45,593 bases of DNA from Trichoplax sp. H2 (GCA_003344405.1 NOWV01000335.1:1-45593), one strand, 5' to 3'; positions 24,201-38,700 are shown, counted from the stretch's first letter. The notes: generated by a model from the sequence alone, not told the origin. Program-made: numbers and translations.

Positions 24201-26238
24201 TTGTTAATACAGCTATCGATAAAGATATTTTAAGATAGCCCTTAACTGTTTTAAGGTTTTCGTCTGATCTAGATTAGTTAGATACAAAGAGCTTGTATAA
24301 CTATTGCTCAAACATCAAACATTCAAGAATTTTAACGTTAATATTTTACGCGTAGGAGTCTCATATATAACATGATCACTTATCATTAAAAAATAATTTT
24401 TACGGTGAAACATTAACAAGTTGGCTTTAAGCAGGCTGAAATTGGTACTTAAATGCGATCCTTGACCATTTTAGTAATTAATAATATTATAATGGAACCA
24501 ATTTTTAAATATACCAAAGTTATCTGTATGTTAATATAGTCGATATCCATTATACCGCAGAGATTTAAAAACTATAGTAACATAATATTCCATGTTATCT
24601 ATGTGGGAATTTAAGATTGTTAACCTTATCAGAGACTTTATAGGTTAAACAAGGTGATAAAATTATCATATCTTAAAATTAAAATTTATTAAACCTTGAG
24701 TGAAAGATCGAGACAAATAGCGTTAAATATATTAATTATTATGCAACATTTAATATGAAACGTGTAGGGTATAGTATTATCTTAATATACAGTATTCATT
24801 TATAAATCACCGAGCTTTCGAGATTATTTGTTATCGAGAAAGTAGCAACATTTCGGATAACTGGCTCCATTTTCAAGTTTGAAAATTGAAAGTAAAGTTT
24901 ACGCTTCACCCATCTCATCTAGAAACTATAAACAATGGGCAATTATTCCTTTCGGAAGCAGGAAGTATTTACCTGTAGTGAAAATAGTCTAGCTATACAA
25001 TCGAACAACTTAAGCCTTAAAGTACAAATTTGTTTAAACTATATCTAAAGTAATGTGGTTATAATATCTAGCTTAATGTATAATCTAAAAAACTTTAGGG
25101 GCACTAATCGCGAATGACCTTTATAATATTGAAAATAGCTTAGCAGGCTCAAAGAATTTAATCGTAATCCACGAGTCCTCTTATTTTTTGCACTTAAAAG
25201 ATAATTAATTTACGATATAGAACTACAGTACTTCAGGAAGAATGAACGATATCCGACAATTACTTTCTACAAGACACCATTACGTATATCAAGGCAATTT
25301 ATTAATTCTGAAAGGTTAATCGTGAATTGTTACAGTAAAATTTCAACTATAATCTCTAAATATTGTTTCTTTTAAGTGAAATAGAAAGCTTAAGTTGTAT
25401 GCTGTTATCAGCCTTTCATAACAGACAAAATATCATTTGTCTATTGAGTAAAACTAGAAGTTTACTAAACTCCTGCTAATTAAATCCTAAAAACAAATTT
25501 TTTATGTAATAATTCTTATATTATACCATTCAGTTATGCTTTGAGGATGATCGAAATCATCAAAGATACGATAAATAGTAATCAGGAAGGATTTCCATAT
25601 TACTTAGCAAATTAGATAACAGTGTTCTCCTGGTTAATGTCTTTAAATGAAAGATACCCTTCATCTATTAGGGCACTATAGCGATCAAAGAAGATCCTAT
25701 GCAAGCTATTACAACCTATAAGGACCGATACCTTTCGTTATCAACATGGATCAAGATTTTAAAGCAACCCTTAACAGCCTAAACAAAAACACTTATTTTC
25801 TAGGTTAATATCTTTTAATTAGAGATATTGACCAATCACTTTCAAGCTATCTACGTCATTAGTAATATTGAGTAAATTAATATTTATTGGATACAAAAAA
25901 TCGCCAATATATCATTTCAATATCGAGAAAGATTCAGCCCACAGGATGTAAAATAGATACGTAATAGGAAATTAACAACTTTATTCTACAAAATCCTGCT
26001 TGTTGGTGAAAATATTCAATTAGATAAAGGTATTACAAAGCCCGCAAAATGACGACTAAAATAATTGTCTCATCCTATTACTTTATTTCACGATTAAACT
26101 AAAAGGAAAGGTACGTTAGCCGATGAGCTCTGAAATGGAATTTGCACGGATTTAAGGTAGAATGATTATTTTACTATCGAAAAATAATCTACGAATTTGT
26201 GACGTTTAAATGCAGAATAGCCGTTCTAGCATTTAGAA

Positions 26239-26420
26239 TTAATCCTTGAAGCTGTAAGGATACCAGAATAAAAGAAATATTCTTTCTTTAAACTTTAGTC
26301 CTTGAAAGTGTCAGCGTATAAGTAGAAGAATAATTCTACTATTGACAAGTAATCCTTGAAACTGTAAGGGTGAAAATAATTATTCTTCCACACTTAATAC
26401 CTGACTTACAAAGGATTCAG
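26239..26420 (+). repeat. Degenerate ~55-bp tandem repeat
   Basis: The phrase AATCCTTGAA with following GCTGTAAGG-like sequence recurs at 26241, 26297 (AGTCCTTGAA) and 26351. A weaker copy (AATACCTGACTTACAAAGG) lies near 26396. Spacings are 56, 54 and about 45 nt. Each unit also holds an AT-rich near-palindrome such as GAATAATTC. Divergence between units is high, so this is an old array. Confidence 0.55.
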
Positions 26421-28308
26421 TATAGGCTTATCATTCTGTCAAAGAAGTAAAAATTGATCTTTATAATCGCGCGAAGCAAAGTAATTACTCTGGCCTAATT
26501 GTATTATTTTATCACCTAGATAAGGAATCAGCTATACATCTACTAAAGAGATAGATTAATATAATTCTATCGTATAAAGGCCTTTTTACAACATAAAATG
26601 GCTAAATCAGCATGTTCAAAAGCTGTAAATGATTCAAGAAATTTTTCAAAATTATGTTAATGTAAGGTACTCCTCTAACAAATAACATAGAAATCATTGT
26701 AGCCGTTGATGCCACATATAAATCGATATTCTGTAATTCTATAATAGACATAGAGCCACGGTTATCTCGCCAATTCTCACGCAATTAAAATAAGAAATGA
26801 AAATTGAAAGTGAATATTCGACTTGACCAATCATAGTATCTGCTATTAATTTGTAATAAAATGATAGAGAGTCTACTAAGTGCTTGATCAGCCTTCATGA
26901 TCTACCACTAGCTCCAAAAAAATAGTGATCGAGAAACCACATGTGCAGTTTATATCTGCTATATGGGCGTTGGGCAAGTATCTCTTCTCACTCATATCGT
27001 CGAACTGCGTACTGTAGTAATTTACTCTGAGTCAAGCTTTTCCTCATGTGTTATTGTAAACCAGTTATGCTAATGTTTGTCCACTAAATACCATTTGATG
27101 CGATCAATTTCATCAAAACAACCATCAATGGTTGCTATGTATCTATTTATATATATGTTAACGCCAGCATTACCGACATTGGCCGTAAACATATATAAAC
27201 ATATACAACTGTACTATGGATTAGTAGACGATGCAAGCACATCTCTGAAAGGATGATGTAATATTAAGTATACAACTATACATGCATCGGGCTATGATGC
27301 AACATCTTTTTCTTCTTATACTAATGGAATATCTACGTCTTGTCGTATGGAATTGTATCCATGAACAAGGTGTTCATGTTGACAATTAAATAGCTATCAG
27401 ATTCATTAAGTTTTGACGAAACTTGATATGATCGCCCATGAACCTTTGGTTAAATTTGGTCAATATCAGCATCAAAACACATTGACGTGTAAAGAATTCT
27501 AATCACATGCTAGCCTATGACAATAATGATCTTGTTTACAGTTTAATTCCAGCCTTGTTGATGTTTTAATTCCACAATAGGTTATAATGTTTAATTTCTA
27601 CATGAACATGACATGTATTGTCAAGGCACAGCCACAAGGCTCGTATTGCATATCTTTCAACAATAAAGTCTTGCAAGCAAGAAAATAAAAAGAAATGCAT
27701 TATCATCAATTCTAATAGATTGTCTCGTTGTCCATTGCTAGATATAATTTATTCGTAAACAATATCTGAATACTGTATTAACTTAACTAGTTGATAATAA
27801 TTCAATTCAAGGCATACATCTTTCTTCGAGTATTAGTGCAAAGCTGATAACCTACCCCAATAGCCTGAGTGTATGTAGGTTAATGAAACACTAGGAAATA
27901 GGTTATTTAACCAAAGATTTATAACAGCTATTAAATACTATATCACCACCGCTACAGAATAACGCCCTAGATAACCTCGATAAAGTATTTATCAAGCTAG
28001 GAGGAGTAAAATAAAAACGATGCCAATATCGTTACTGACATCAATTCAAGCACTCAATACTGTACTTCACCAACATTTTAACTGATCAATTAATGGCATT
28101 AAAATTGGAAATTTTTCCTAACCTATTTACAATTTAAGTATATAAATCTACGACCAGAAAGAACCCATGACTGATTTTAATCCCTTCCTTTTCTCATTCT
28201 TACTGCTTTAGCTATCCCAACTCAGTTATAGCCACGACAGACTTAAGCGATAAAAAGAAAATTAAAAAAGCAAAGAAAAAATTTTCAGAAAATGAAATAC
28301 ATTTGTCT

Positions 28309-28492
28309 CTGTAATAAAATCCGATCACGAAAATTCCAAAGTGGTAGAACTTTATTAGATCTAATACAAAGGCTAGCTACGCACAGCTCTACACTAGCCG
28401 CATACAACTGAAAGACTTCTAGAACGTAATACACCTGATAAAGTTCTAATCTTCTACAACTTTGGAATTTTCGTGATCGCATTTTATCACAG
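28309..28492. mobile_element. 184-bp foldback element (MITE-like)
   Basis: The left arm (28309-28349) is the reverse complement of the right arm (28452-28492), with 3 mismatches over 41 nt. The shared core includes CGATCACGAAAATTCCAAAG. The pairing continues inward with a small offset (ACTTTAT/ATAAAGT), and an inner pair GGCTAG/CTAGCC lies near 28371-28401, so nearly the whole 184 bp can fold back. There is no coding capacity. No clear target-site duplication is visible. It lies 1.2 kb upstream of the Ras-like gene. A MITE or other foldback transposon is likeliest; a structured transcript is possible. The minus-strand frame 28285-28578 runs across it and is not a gene. Confidence 0.7.
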
Positions 28493-29720
28493 TTCCCAAC
28501 ACTCCATCTATTAACTAGTAAATCAAATTGATTAGTTGAATCCGCTGTTGTTATTGTCATCGTTATCGATATAGTCACTATTGATCAATCTTGTTGATAT
28601 TCATCATTTTTTTCTCTCTCTCCCTCTTTCTGCTCTCATCATGCTATCTCTTACTGTATTTTGTAACTTGATTATTGATCGATGTTGACCAACAGTTTTT
28701 TTTTCGTCAGTTAGCTTGATGAATATTTAATTACAACACTATATTGTCTCCATCATCAGGTCAAGCGATAGTTAAGTACCTTCATCATTAAACAGGATCT
28801 TAGTTACACCAGTTCCAATAGATATCCTGTAGCAGCATTTGGGATTCGATTAATTATTATTGGTTGAAACAGTGTTTTCTTGTTCCATTCCCATTTAATT
28901 ACCATAACAATATCAACAAAAAGCATTACAAATAGCGACAAGTTGACAACTGCTCGGTTATTGTATTCCATGGCTACCTTAGATTACATTGTCTACTCCT
29001 ATTGTTATGATAATATTCCAAATAAAACAACATAGTCTCAAACAATACTATCATCGTGACCGTTGCTGATTAATTAGCTTTAATGTGCATCAAGTCACTG
29101 GCTTGATATCATTTGCTTTTCTGTGTCTACTTGACGGTTTACCTATAGAAAAAGGAAGGAAAAAAAGTGCATCTCTACCTAATAACAATTTGGATATTGT
29201 AACTTACTTAGCGATTACAAGACTTGTTTGCCACTTTTTCCACAGCTAACTTAGTCAGTCAATCAAGGCAGAAAATTGCATATACATCGCGACGGAGCGT
29301 ACATGCACACCTATTAGCTAGCATAAGGTTTTTATTAAGAAAAGACTAATTACATAGAACTGGATGTTACCCATTCGATGGGATATCGACTCTGCAGGGG
29401 ATTCTTGGCGTAACAAGGACAAGAGCAACAAAAATTGAGATTTAATTTGCAGTCTTTACTTAATTCTCTTTTGCTATTAATGACTTAAACGTGGGCTTTA
29501 GTCAATGGTTTAAAGCTGTATTTGAAAACAAGTTATTTCTACGTTTCTTGACTGGCAAGATAGAACTAGAACGAAAGTGAACACTTCCACTGGCCTCTTG
29601 ATTACGTGTTATTATTTTACCAGGCCACCTTTCAATATTTCACCTCACCTTCTACTTAATTTGACTCACATAAGCTATCGTACTTGATTAACGATACTAC
29701 ACGACACTTTACAAAGTGAC

Positions 29721-32700
29721 ATGGATGATCATTGCCTAGTCCTTTGCGGTAAAGAAGGCGTTGGCAAGTAAGTTTATACATTAAAATTACTTCTTGAAGC
29801 CATAAAAGTCTTGTATTATAGGCCTCATTTCTCCTTTACAAGATGCGATGTCGTTTGACAATCCTTGATAGTCAATAAACTTAAACTTATCTGCCCTTTT
29901 TCTTTGAATCAATCGTGGCTTTCTTCAAAGTTAACTTTTTACTACAGCTGAGGCAATTAGACTTCGAAGGCATTGAGATTTTATACTTTATTCTGGCATA
30001 ACAACTTTGTAACTCATGTAAATAGAAAATAAGTAAGTCTTATATTATGTGGGTAGAGATGAATCCAATATTAAATAGCTTTAATAAGATGGACATTTTT
30101 CACCTGACAACTATTATAAGATGTGTAAATATAAAATGAGCAAAGTGTTGTGAAGCAAATACAAGGTCAAATTCTTGGACTTTTAAAAAATAGAATCATT
30201 CCTTGCTCGGACTATGTTGTTACGCTGATATGTAAATAGAAATATCGAGCATTGTGAAGGAATTTTAGCTTTGCTCACTATTTTATTAATTCATCCGCAA
30301 CATCCACTGATCCACTACAGTTAATGGCGATTACTATAACAACTGTAAATGTTGAAATTGGAAAAGTTATAGGTGTAATTAACACATTTTCGATCGGGAA
30401 TCTTTCAATTTGTTATAGATTGTAGGAATAAAGTTAGAATTGTGATGAAAAGAGCTAATTCATCTACTGAGCTGCCTTATTGCAGTTGCCATCACGTTGA
30501 CTATGTTTTTCAGACAATATTACATCGCCTCCAGTTGAATATGAAAATATTTCTTTACCTTCATCTCATTAGACTAGTAGTGAATGTTAGTTAACACGTT
30601 TACAAGTGATAGGTATTAGATTCTAGTTATCAACAGCAAATCTAGTTACTATGCTTTAGTTTTATCGACATTTTAAAAGTGGCTTTACCAATACTTTCAT
30701 TATCATTTCATTTAAACCTATATAATTTTATTCTTTAACATAGAGTCTACATCAGCTGCCCCTGAATACGTCATGATGACTAGGAATCCTATCAAATTTT
30801 TTGATAGTAATCTGAAATTGAACTTATAATTTCTCTATAATTAAGCTGTACACCATTGTGTAACACGATGAAAGCAGTGACTTTAAATTGCATTTTGCAA
30901 ATTTTACCTATACGTAGCTGCAGCTATGATGGATAAAAATTCAATTCTATAGCTTTTCATAAATTATATTCTAGATAAAGACTTGATTTTATTCCTCCCA
31001 ATTGACTTTTGAGGACTAACATTGCTCAGCAACCATATCAATATTTCATTTTTATCATTTTCACATTCCTGCCGGTTATCCATAGTAAATTTAGCAGGTT
31101 TATTACTACTGTAAAAGCTCATTCCTTTCCCTCGTCATGACTTATAGCAGAAGGATCTAATAAACATGAATAATTTATATGGTGATGTCACATGGCTAAA
31201 ATTGGGAATGCAATTTATTCCTAAGCAGCATTTTTGCTAGCTGACTGCAATAAAATTTTATTCTAATCAGCTAAAGGAAGGCTACAATGCCGAACAACCT
31301 TTGACACAACGTTGTTGATAATTTTGCTATGATGCAATATTTTTCGTCATTCCAAATAATCGTAATGATTCGGTAAATTCAATTGGTTTCATCATTTGAT
31401 GCTGGTTAATGTGCATAATTATTCAGCTTCATTACTTATTGCGTAGTAGATACTGATAAATTTGACTTTATCTCATCATTACTGTAACAACTATATATAT
31501 CAGCGAATGAGTCAATTCTGTATCTATGTTACTATAAATATAATGTATGAGAATCCCAGATACTTTCGATTTTAATTCCTCTCTCACGGATAATGTTGAT
31601 GGTTTCTTTATCGAGTAATTCGAAATACAGTAATAATTTCTGTTTTCAACTGTTATAACCTTCATTTTCATAATTAATCGTGATCAAATAAACTCAATAG
31701 TTAGTAATTACTATTGCAATCAACTGTCATCAGTCGAATTGCATCTTTATCAATTTAGGAGTAGTTACTGCAGTTAGAATTGATCAACGCAACTACGTAG
31801 TGATATTATGCAATCTATCGATTTCGATTACGAGCAAGATGGCACAAAACCTAGCCAACTCAATCCTATCTCTATATTATCCATGTTCTATATCATTGAG
31901 GCAAGAATTTATATATAGTTTCTTGGATGAAATTAATATATGTTGCATGTATGCGTGATTTAGCAAGACTTGAAAGATTGCGAATATTTTTCAATATCCA
32001 TATTCAAAACAAAGATAAAGGATTTAAATGTTGTCAATTTTTACCAACAAGGGAAAAGCTCAAATCTATTAGTTTCTTAGTTTAAGTATCTTTATTATTC
32101 TTTCAATAAAATATCCATATTTCAACAGAATTTATTTAATGTTATTTTCAGGTATAAAATATATTAATTACTTCCTTAGTCCGACTGAACGAACAGTTTC
32201 GCCACTAATCTTTCAATAACAGGCACCTTTTCAGCTTTGCGTCATTGTTTTTCTTCTATTGATCAGTAAAGCTAAATTGTATCAGTTATTTCCCTAATCT
32301 AACTCGATTAAAAGTAGCGTTATTATTCTTGAGTAACATCCATGCTCTGCATTATAGGAACAATGCTATCTTGATGGATAAAACTGAAATTTCTTGATTA
32401 TTTTCCAAATCTGATCATACTAGAAAGATGAATTATATGACTTTCAGTAATAATTATGATCTACTGACAGCATCTGAGCTACATTATTTTCATTTTTTTA
32501 AAATCGGGCCATTATTTCCTTAATTCTACCCTAACTAAACTGGAAGCACAAGTATCAAAACTTTCGATAATATCCCACAGAATTTCAGCGATTCTATTTC
32601 ATATTGATAGATGAAGCTGAAATGTTAGTCATTTTCTTAATCTAATTGAACAAATAAGTATCATTGTTATCATTTTGGCTTGATAATTTATTATTTATAC

Positions 32701-35700
32701 GCAGATTATGATAGTCCACATAAAATAAAGTTGTCATCTTGCGAAAGATAGGCCTTTTTCTTCCTTCCAATTAATTCATTCAAAATCTAATTATTCCATT
32801 ATATCCATACCACGGCTATTTTCTACTAACGATCATAATTATGGTTTTTATTAGATCAGCGTTAATTGGACAATTCCTACAACGCGTTTTCATTCATGAA
32901 TATGAGCCAACTATCGAAGATACCTTTACCAAACAATGCTTGATTGATGGCCGCCACGTTCTCATTCGAAGTAAGTCAAATCGATAATTTTAAGAGTTGC
33001 ATCATTTCACTTCCTTCCTTTCCATACAATCCAGTGCTTAGGAAGGAAAGAGGGACAAGGGAGAATAAAGAATATTAATATTATCATGCTTAAATGAAGA
33101 ATAGGTCAAGATACCCATTGTTCAATCAGATAAACCCTAATTTTATAGTTACGCTTACAAAAAAATTTCTTTTCCAATCTAAATTGCTTTATTTTCTCTA
33201 TGCACACATTATCAAAGAATAGAGGATACATTTGCTATCGAGCTGCCTTGTATATTTTTCTGGCTCTTACTGTACTTCCTATAAAACCAAATTTTACTAA
33301 TCGGCCTATTTTCCTAACCCCTACTATACTAGGGTTTATTTCCTATAAAATAAAATTCCGCTAATCGGACAAAAGTGAATTAGATAATTTGTTGTTATCA
33401 CCATACTCATTTTTGTAGCTAAATCTCTTACAGAAACAGTAAACTCTTTGTTGTTTTGAATTATTTCACCTTTCCCTGCTTAATAATAAAGTCAAATTAT
33501 AAATGGATTTATTGACCAGGAGAGCAGTTCTAGTCAGAATATAAAAGACATTTCTTTCACTTTTTGTTATAATTCCTAAGCAGAATAGAAGTTAAAAGTA
33601 TTTTTCTCCCTCGATCCAACAACAATAAAATACAACTAAGCATTGTACCATGGATAACATTGATCTTGCTATTTTAAAACAATTATAAAATATTGGATTA
33701 ATGCAAGCTATTAGAGATAGGGCCTTTTCCTTTTAGAGAGCTGTAGTGAAATTTATTAGTTAGAATTAATCAAATAGGTGTTTAATTAATATCTAATATG
33801 ACCATGAGAGGTTAAAAACCCACTCACTACAGATACCAATTGTCGGTTTAAATTTTCAATTAGGCGCTCGAGCACAAGATGCGGGGTATGGTTAGTCATG
33901 ATCAGTAAAAAGTATCGATTGGTAAAATTATTCTGTACAGTGATTGCAAGTCCTACTGCGCTTCTACCTTAATAAGCAATACTGCTATAAAGAACTACAA
34001 ACACCATCCATCATAATAGTCTGTATTTCATTCGGGATCTGTAGTGATATATCTAGTGTTATGATTAATGTTGTATTGCTATAATTGTTCTCTACATTAA
34101 TTACGCGATGCTGCTACTATTTCTATGCTAGTGACATGAAAATAACACAATAAATATCTATATCATCAATATTCTAGTCTAGAGTTCTCGTCAGAAATAA
34201 AATGTTATGATCAATAAAATACTGACATTAATATGCCTAGGATGGTTAGAAGGGTCTACTAATACTTTGACTTTAATAATGTGAAAACATAATCTTACAG
34301 AAGGTGTTCAAATTGTTTATGAGAAGAATTATTTCTTATTTCATTGAAGTTTTATTTCGATTGCAACATAGATTAGAAAGTCATTTAAGAATTGTCCACG
34401 TAAGGCTCAAATCCAGCCGGTTTTTATGTTATAAGTAAACAGGAAACTATCACGATATTTTATCCTTTCAAAATAGCTGATAAGCAAGAACAAAATTAAT
34501 GCTGATTTCAGCACGTTTTACACAGGGCGGAAATGCTATTTCACATTTTTATAGCTGATAGCATAATAGAACTGCCTTCGTTTCCTCATCTTATCATCAT
34601 CAATAGTAATGACCTTGTTATTTATTAGAAGACGGATTATTTAGAAGGTAACTTGCCGACAGCAAATACATAAAAGAACATTTTTGACCCTTGTCGTAAC
34701 AATTTGATTTGGCTAGATATCTCTAGTATACTTAATATTTCATTGTCACAGAGCGAAATATATTGCCTTAAAATGGATAACGTAGGAGTAAAAACAAAAT
34801 AACTTAATGTAACCAACTATAAGAAATGATATTTTCGATCAAACAAAGATTTTTCACAAAAATGAAAAAATTGCTTATCCATTTATTCTTTATTTTCGTA
34901 AAGGAAAATCCAATAATACTCGTAGTTGCCGTCACAAGATTTTTTGTCCCATTGCATGAACGATATTTATAGGAGATCGGAAATATCAAAAGGTCGTTGA
35001 TAATATCTATCCATATTGATTTTCAATGATATGAAAGCTATTCTTCTTCGTAATTTTAAGACATAATCATATCAGAGTTTGCTTTAATAACACTGTCCCA
35101 CTTTCTTTTCTCCATTAATAAATCAATTTCATACACACTCAAATTAGTAGAGTGTTAACAGCGGAGAGTTTGTATCATACCCATGCAGGCCTAGTAAACT
35201 AAGACCTAGATAATTACATTACAATGATTCCTTAGTTAATTGTGGCTATTCTGATATCATTTTACTACCGATATGCCTTAATTAATCATAGCAGAGTATT
35301 GATCCAGCGATAAATTGGTTCTTGACTCCTAAATAAGTAGCATGCTAACTTCCACGAAAATTGAATGATTCATAATTCTCTTAATCTATTGCAAAACATA
35401 TTTCCAGTAACAACAATTCTATTATTAATTTTGCTTATTATAATATCGCCCAATGCCTTTTAAGCTGATTTTTTTTAATTACAGTAAAGCATCATAAAGA
35501 ATTTCTTTGGTTGTAAATTTACTTCTTAGCCCTCGAAATAACTAAAGTACTAAGGGATCAACTGTAAATCTAGCAATGAATTCAGCGTTAGCAAGACAGT
35601 TATTGTGCCACTAACTCACATTTTACTAATTTTACGCACAAGTAGCTAGCTATGCTGCTCACTCAGTGCTCAGGTACCCTGAGTAACTCTAAGTGGTTTT

Positions 35701-38700
35701 GTAAGGAATAAATTTCATGGTAAAACATATATTTCATGTTAGTTTATCGTTGCATATGAACTAGTAAAGCTACATCTGAATTGATCATACTACCAATCGA
35801 TCGCTATATGCGCATAGTCTACTACAAATAAGGCAATCGTCTCGTTAAAGTTCTTATCCAATACCCGTTAATTCCTCTACTGGCTGGCTTGAAACACAAA
35901 TAAGTCGCATTCAGAAAAATTTTGTTTAAATCCAAAAAGGGGTTTACAAATCACTCTTTAGATTAATTTAAAATATTCGGTAGCAGTAAGTAAAATAATT
36001 CTCTAATGTATTGATTTCGTCTTTCCAATGATGGTAATCCATTCGGATATGCATTACAACAATATCCACGCTATTAAAAGATCAGGGTTCTCTTCTATCT
36101 AATTCTGACCCACCTTCCTACGGTCTGTCTTAACCTACAGTATATCAATACAATTCATGATGACATACTTACTATTTTGAAATATTTGTATTCAATTTTT
36201 CGTAACTGAAAAAATAAGTTCATCAATGTACAATTTCGAAAATGTAACTTTTGCTTTCGTCTTTCATCAATTGTGGCGGACAATAGCTACTGTTAGCTTC
36301 TTAATTAACTATTGTTGTCTAATTTGTGTACTAGTGCGTGCCGTATTTCACAGTATATGATAATGTTATCTGTCCTAAATATTACTGAATAGTAGCTAAA
36401 TTATATACTTCGTAGCATTTACTGTAATCTTAAGCTGTGTTATCATAGATTTTGTATTAGTGAGTATTATAGTAGCTATAGTATAACTGGGCCAATTCAA
36501 TTCTGTGTTGTAGCTGATCTTTAAAAATAAAGACCTATAAATTGGAATAAAATTAAAGACTACGAAGTGTAAAATTATAAGAGTAGGATATTTATTAGCT
36601 TATAATAGATCAGGGTGATGATAAAGAGTGTCAGATCAGGTTCAGAGAACAGATAAATAGGGCATAGTTAAAAGCAATAACTGATGCAAACAGCTAATAC
36701 GATATTCATAAATGCAAGTTATATACAGTATACGTGTAGAATAAGCTAAAGACTCGTGACTCAGATAAATATAATAAAGTATTGGTACCCCAGCGATAGG
36801 TTATACTGCATCCAAAAAATAATAGCTATGGATGGATAGAGGATTATCTTTAGCCTTTGTGCTACTCAATATTGATTAGCACTATAATTGTCATGGATAA
36901 AAGTACAGTATAAATACATCGCTATACTTTAGGCTGCTTATAAAATAGTATCGAGAATACCAATCATACGTAAATATGATCATTTCACTTATTTTTACAC
37001 AGATAGAATCTACTGGCATCGATAATATTATTTTAGTTACATTTTGGTGATGCAATATCCCTTAGTGATGAATAGTATTTTCTATGTTAATAATTAATTT
37101 TTTTCATATCAACAATTCTATTTTCTTTCATCTTCCTAGTAATATTAAGCTAAATGTTATGGTTAATAAAGCTAATACATCTTATGATGCGTAATTTCTT
37201 AATTTTTCCCCTTTTTTATTGCTATTAACTCCGCACTTCCATCCATCAATACTTAGTCATGGACACTGCTGGACAAAATGTAAGGATCAATACTATATTA
37301 ATATAAAGTTTTATTTTATGACTTAGAATAGTTCTATTAAATATGGCATAGGAATTGATTATGCAATTTTTATTTGATCATTGCAAAAGAAATTTAAATT
37401 GCAAATTAGGAAGTCAACAGTTTCTAACAATATACCGTTACCAATTATTAAAAATGTATACGGTATTGTTCTTAATATGCTATCACGTAATAAATAGTTG
37501 TCTAATTTTTTCATACAGTTTCTAGTACATCACTTTTTTCAACGTATTCTGCTTAGACGGTAATCTAAAGATAATTCAAATAGCCATAAAGCTGTAACTT
37601 GATAAAAATATCAAGATCATGGAGCAATTATAAATCAGAATTACAATTGTAACTTAAAACAACTTAACCTTGGCAAAAGTTAGAATTTTAATTTCAACTT
37701 TGCCATTTTAGTTTAAATCTAGTTATAAGTTATTTATTATATTTGTTATATAGGCAGAAATAGTATCGTATATGTATTAGGTTTCTATTGGTCCAATCGA
37801 ATCCCCGAATTATTAATCACCTTATTATGCTAGCTACCCTTCTGATTCCTCATAATAACTTGTAGATACTCTATGTTATAGATATGACACTAGATACATG
37901 ATTTCTCTTTATCGATTTGATTAGAAATTTGACCAACACTGGATCCAGAATATTAGTGGTGGCGATGGATTCCTCTTAGTTTACTCAGTTACTGATCGTG
38001 AAAGGTAATCACCCATTTTCGTGGATTGAAAACCTGTACTAGACAGTGATAAAAAATTTTCACTTCCTGTTTCTATTCAATGTTGATCATAACTATTGAA
38101 TCCTCTTTCCTAATATATTTATATTAATGATACCGTCAATTAGCTATAATTTATTAAAATCTGCATTGTATTCACGGTAGTTATGCACTATAATTAAGGA
38201 GCCAAATCCCGTTTCTGCTTCGTCATCCACCGAAAGTTATGATATATGACATTATTGCGTTATTTTTCGATATATATATTCAATCAATCATCACTTACAT
38301 CATCCACATATACCTATTTAACATGATAAATAATGTAACAGACGATAAATTTCATTTCTTTTCGATGGGTTCTTGCATATAATAAGAACATCTTATTAAC
38401 CTCTTCATATCTATAAATTATGATATGGGGGTATGGTCGAACATATATCATAAAGGCATTATAGGAATTTTAGTATCTGCAAAAGTATCTATTTTACCGA
38501 GATGTTAAGCCATCTGCAAGTGATCATTGAATATCGCAATTGCTTCAATATCTCTAAAGATTATAAATTTGCAAGTCTTTGCTTTCATAAGTAACAAATT
38601 AGATGATAGATTAACTATAACATGTCCAGTAGATACGATTATGAGTGTATTCACCATTTGTATTGTAAAAACTACCAGTCTACAGCAGTATGTGATGCAT

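Larger units (their letters stand above)
18009..29720. other. 11.7-kb intergenic region, no supportable gene
   Basis: After the likely 3' UTR of the RhoGAP gene the DNA is very AT-rich. Open runs reach 40-75 codons on both strands (for example 21808-21945, 22617-22742, 23069-23293, and 28285-28578 on the minus strand). These fit chance at this composition and join into no domain. Identifiable items are a (GTT)n microsatellite near 24032-24047, a degenerate tandem repeat at about 26.24-26.42 kb, an 8-bp inverted pair TAACCTAC/GTAGGTTA at 27848-27882, and the foldback element at 28309-28492. Confidence 0.6.
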
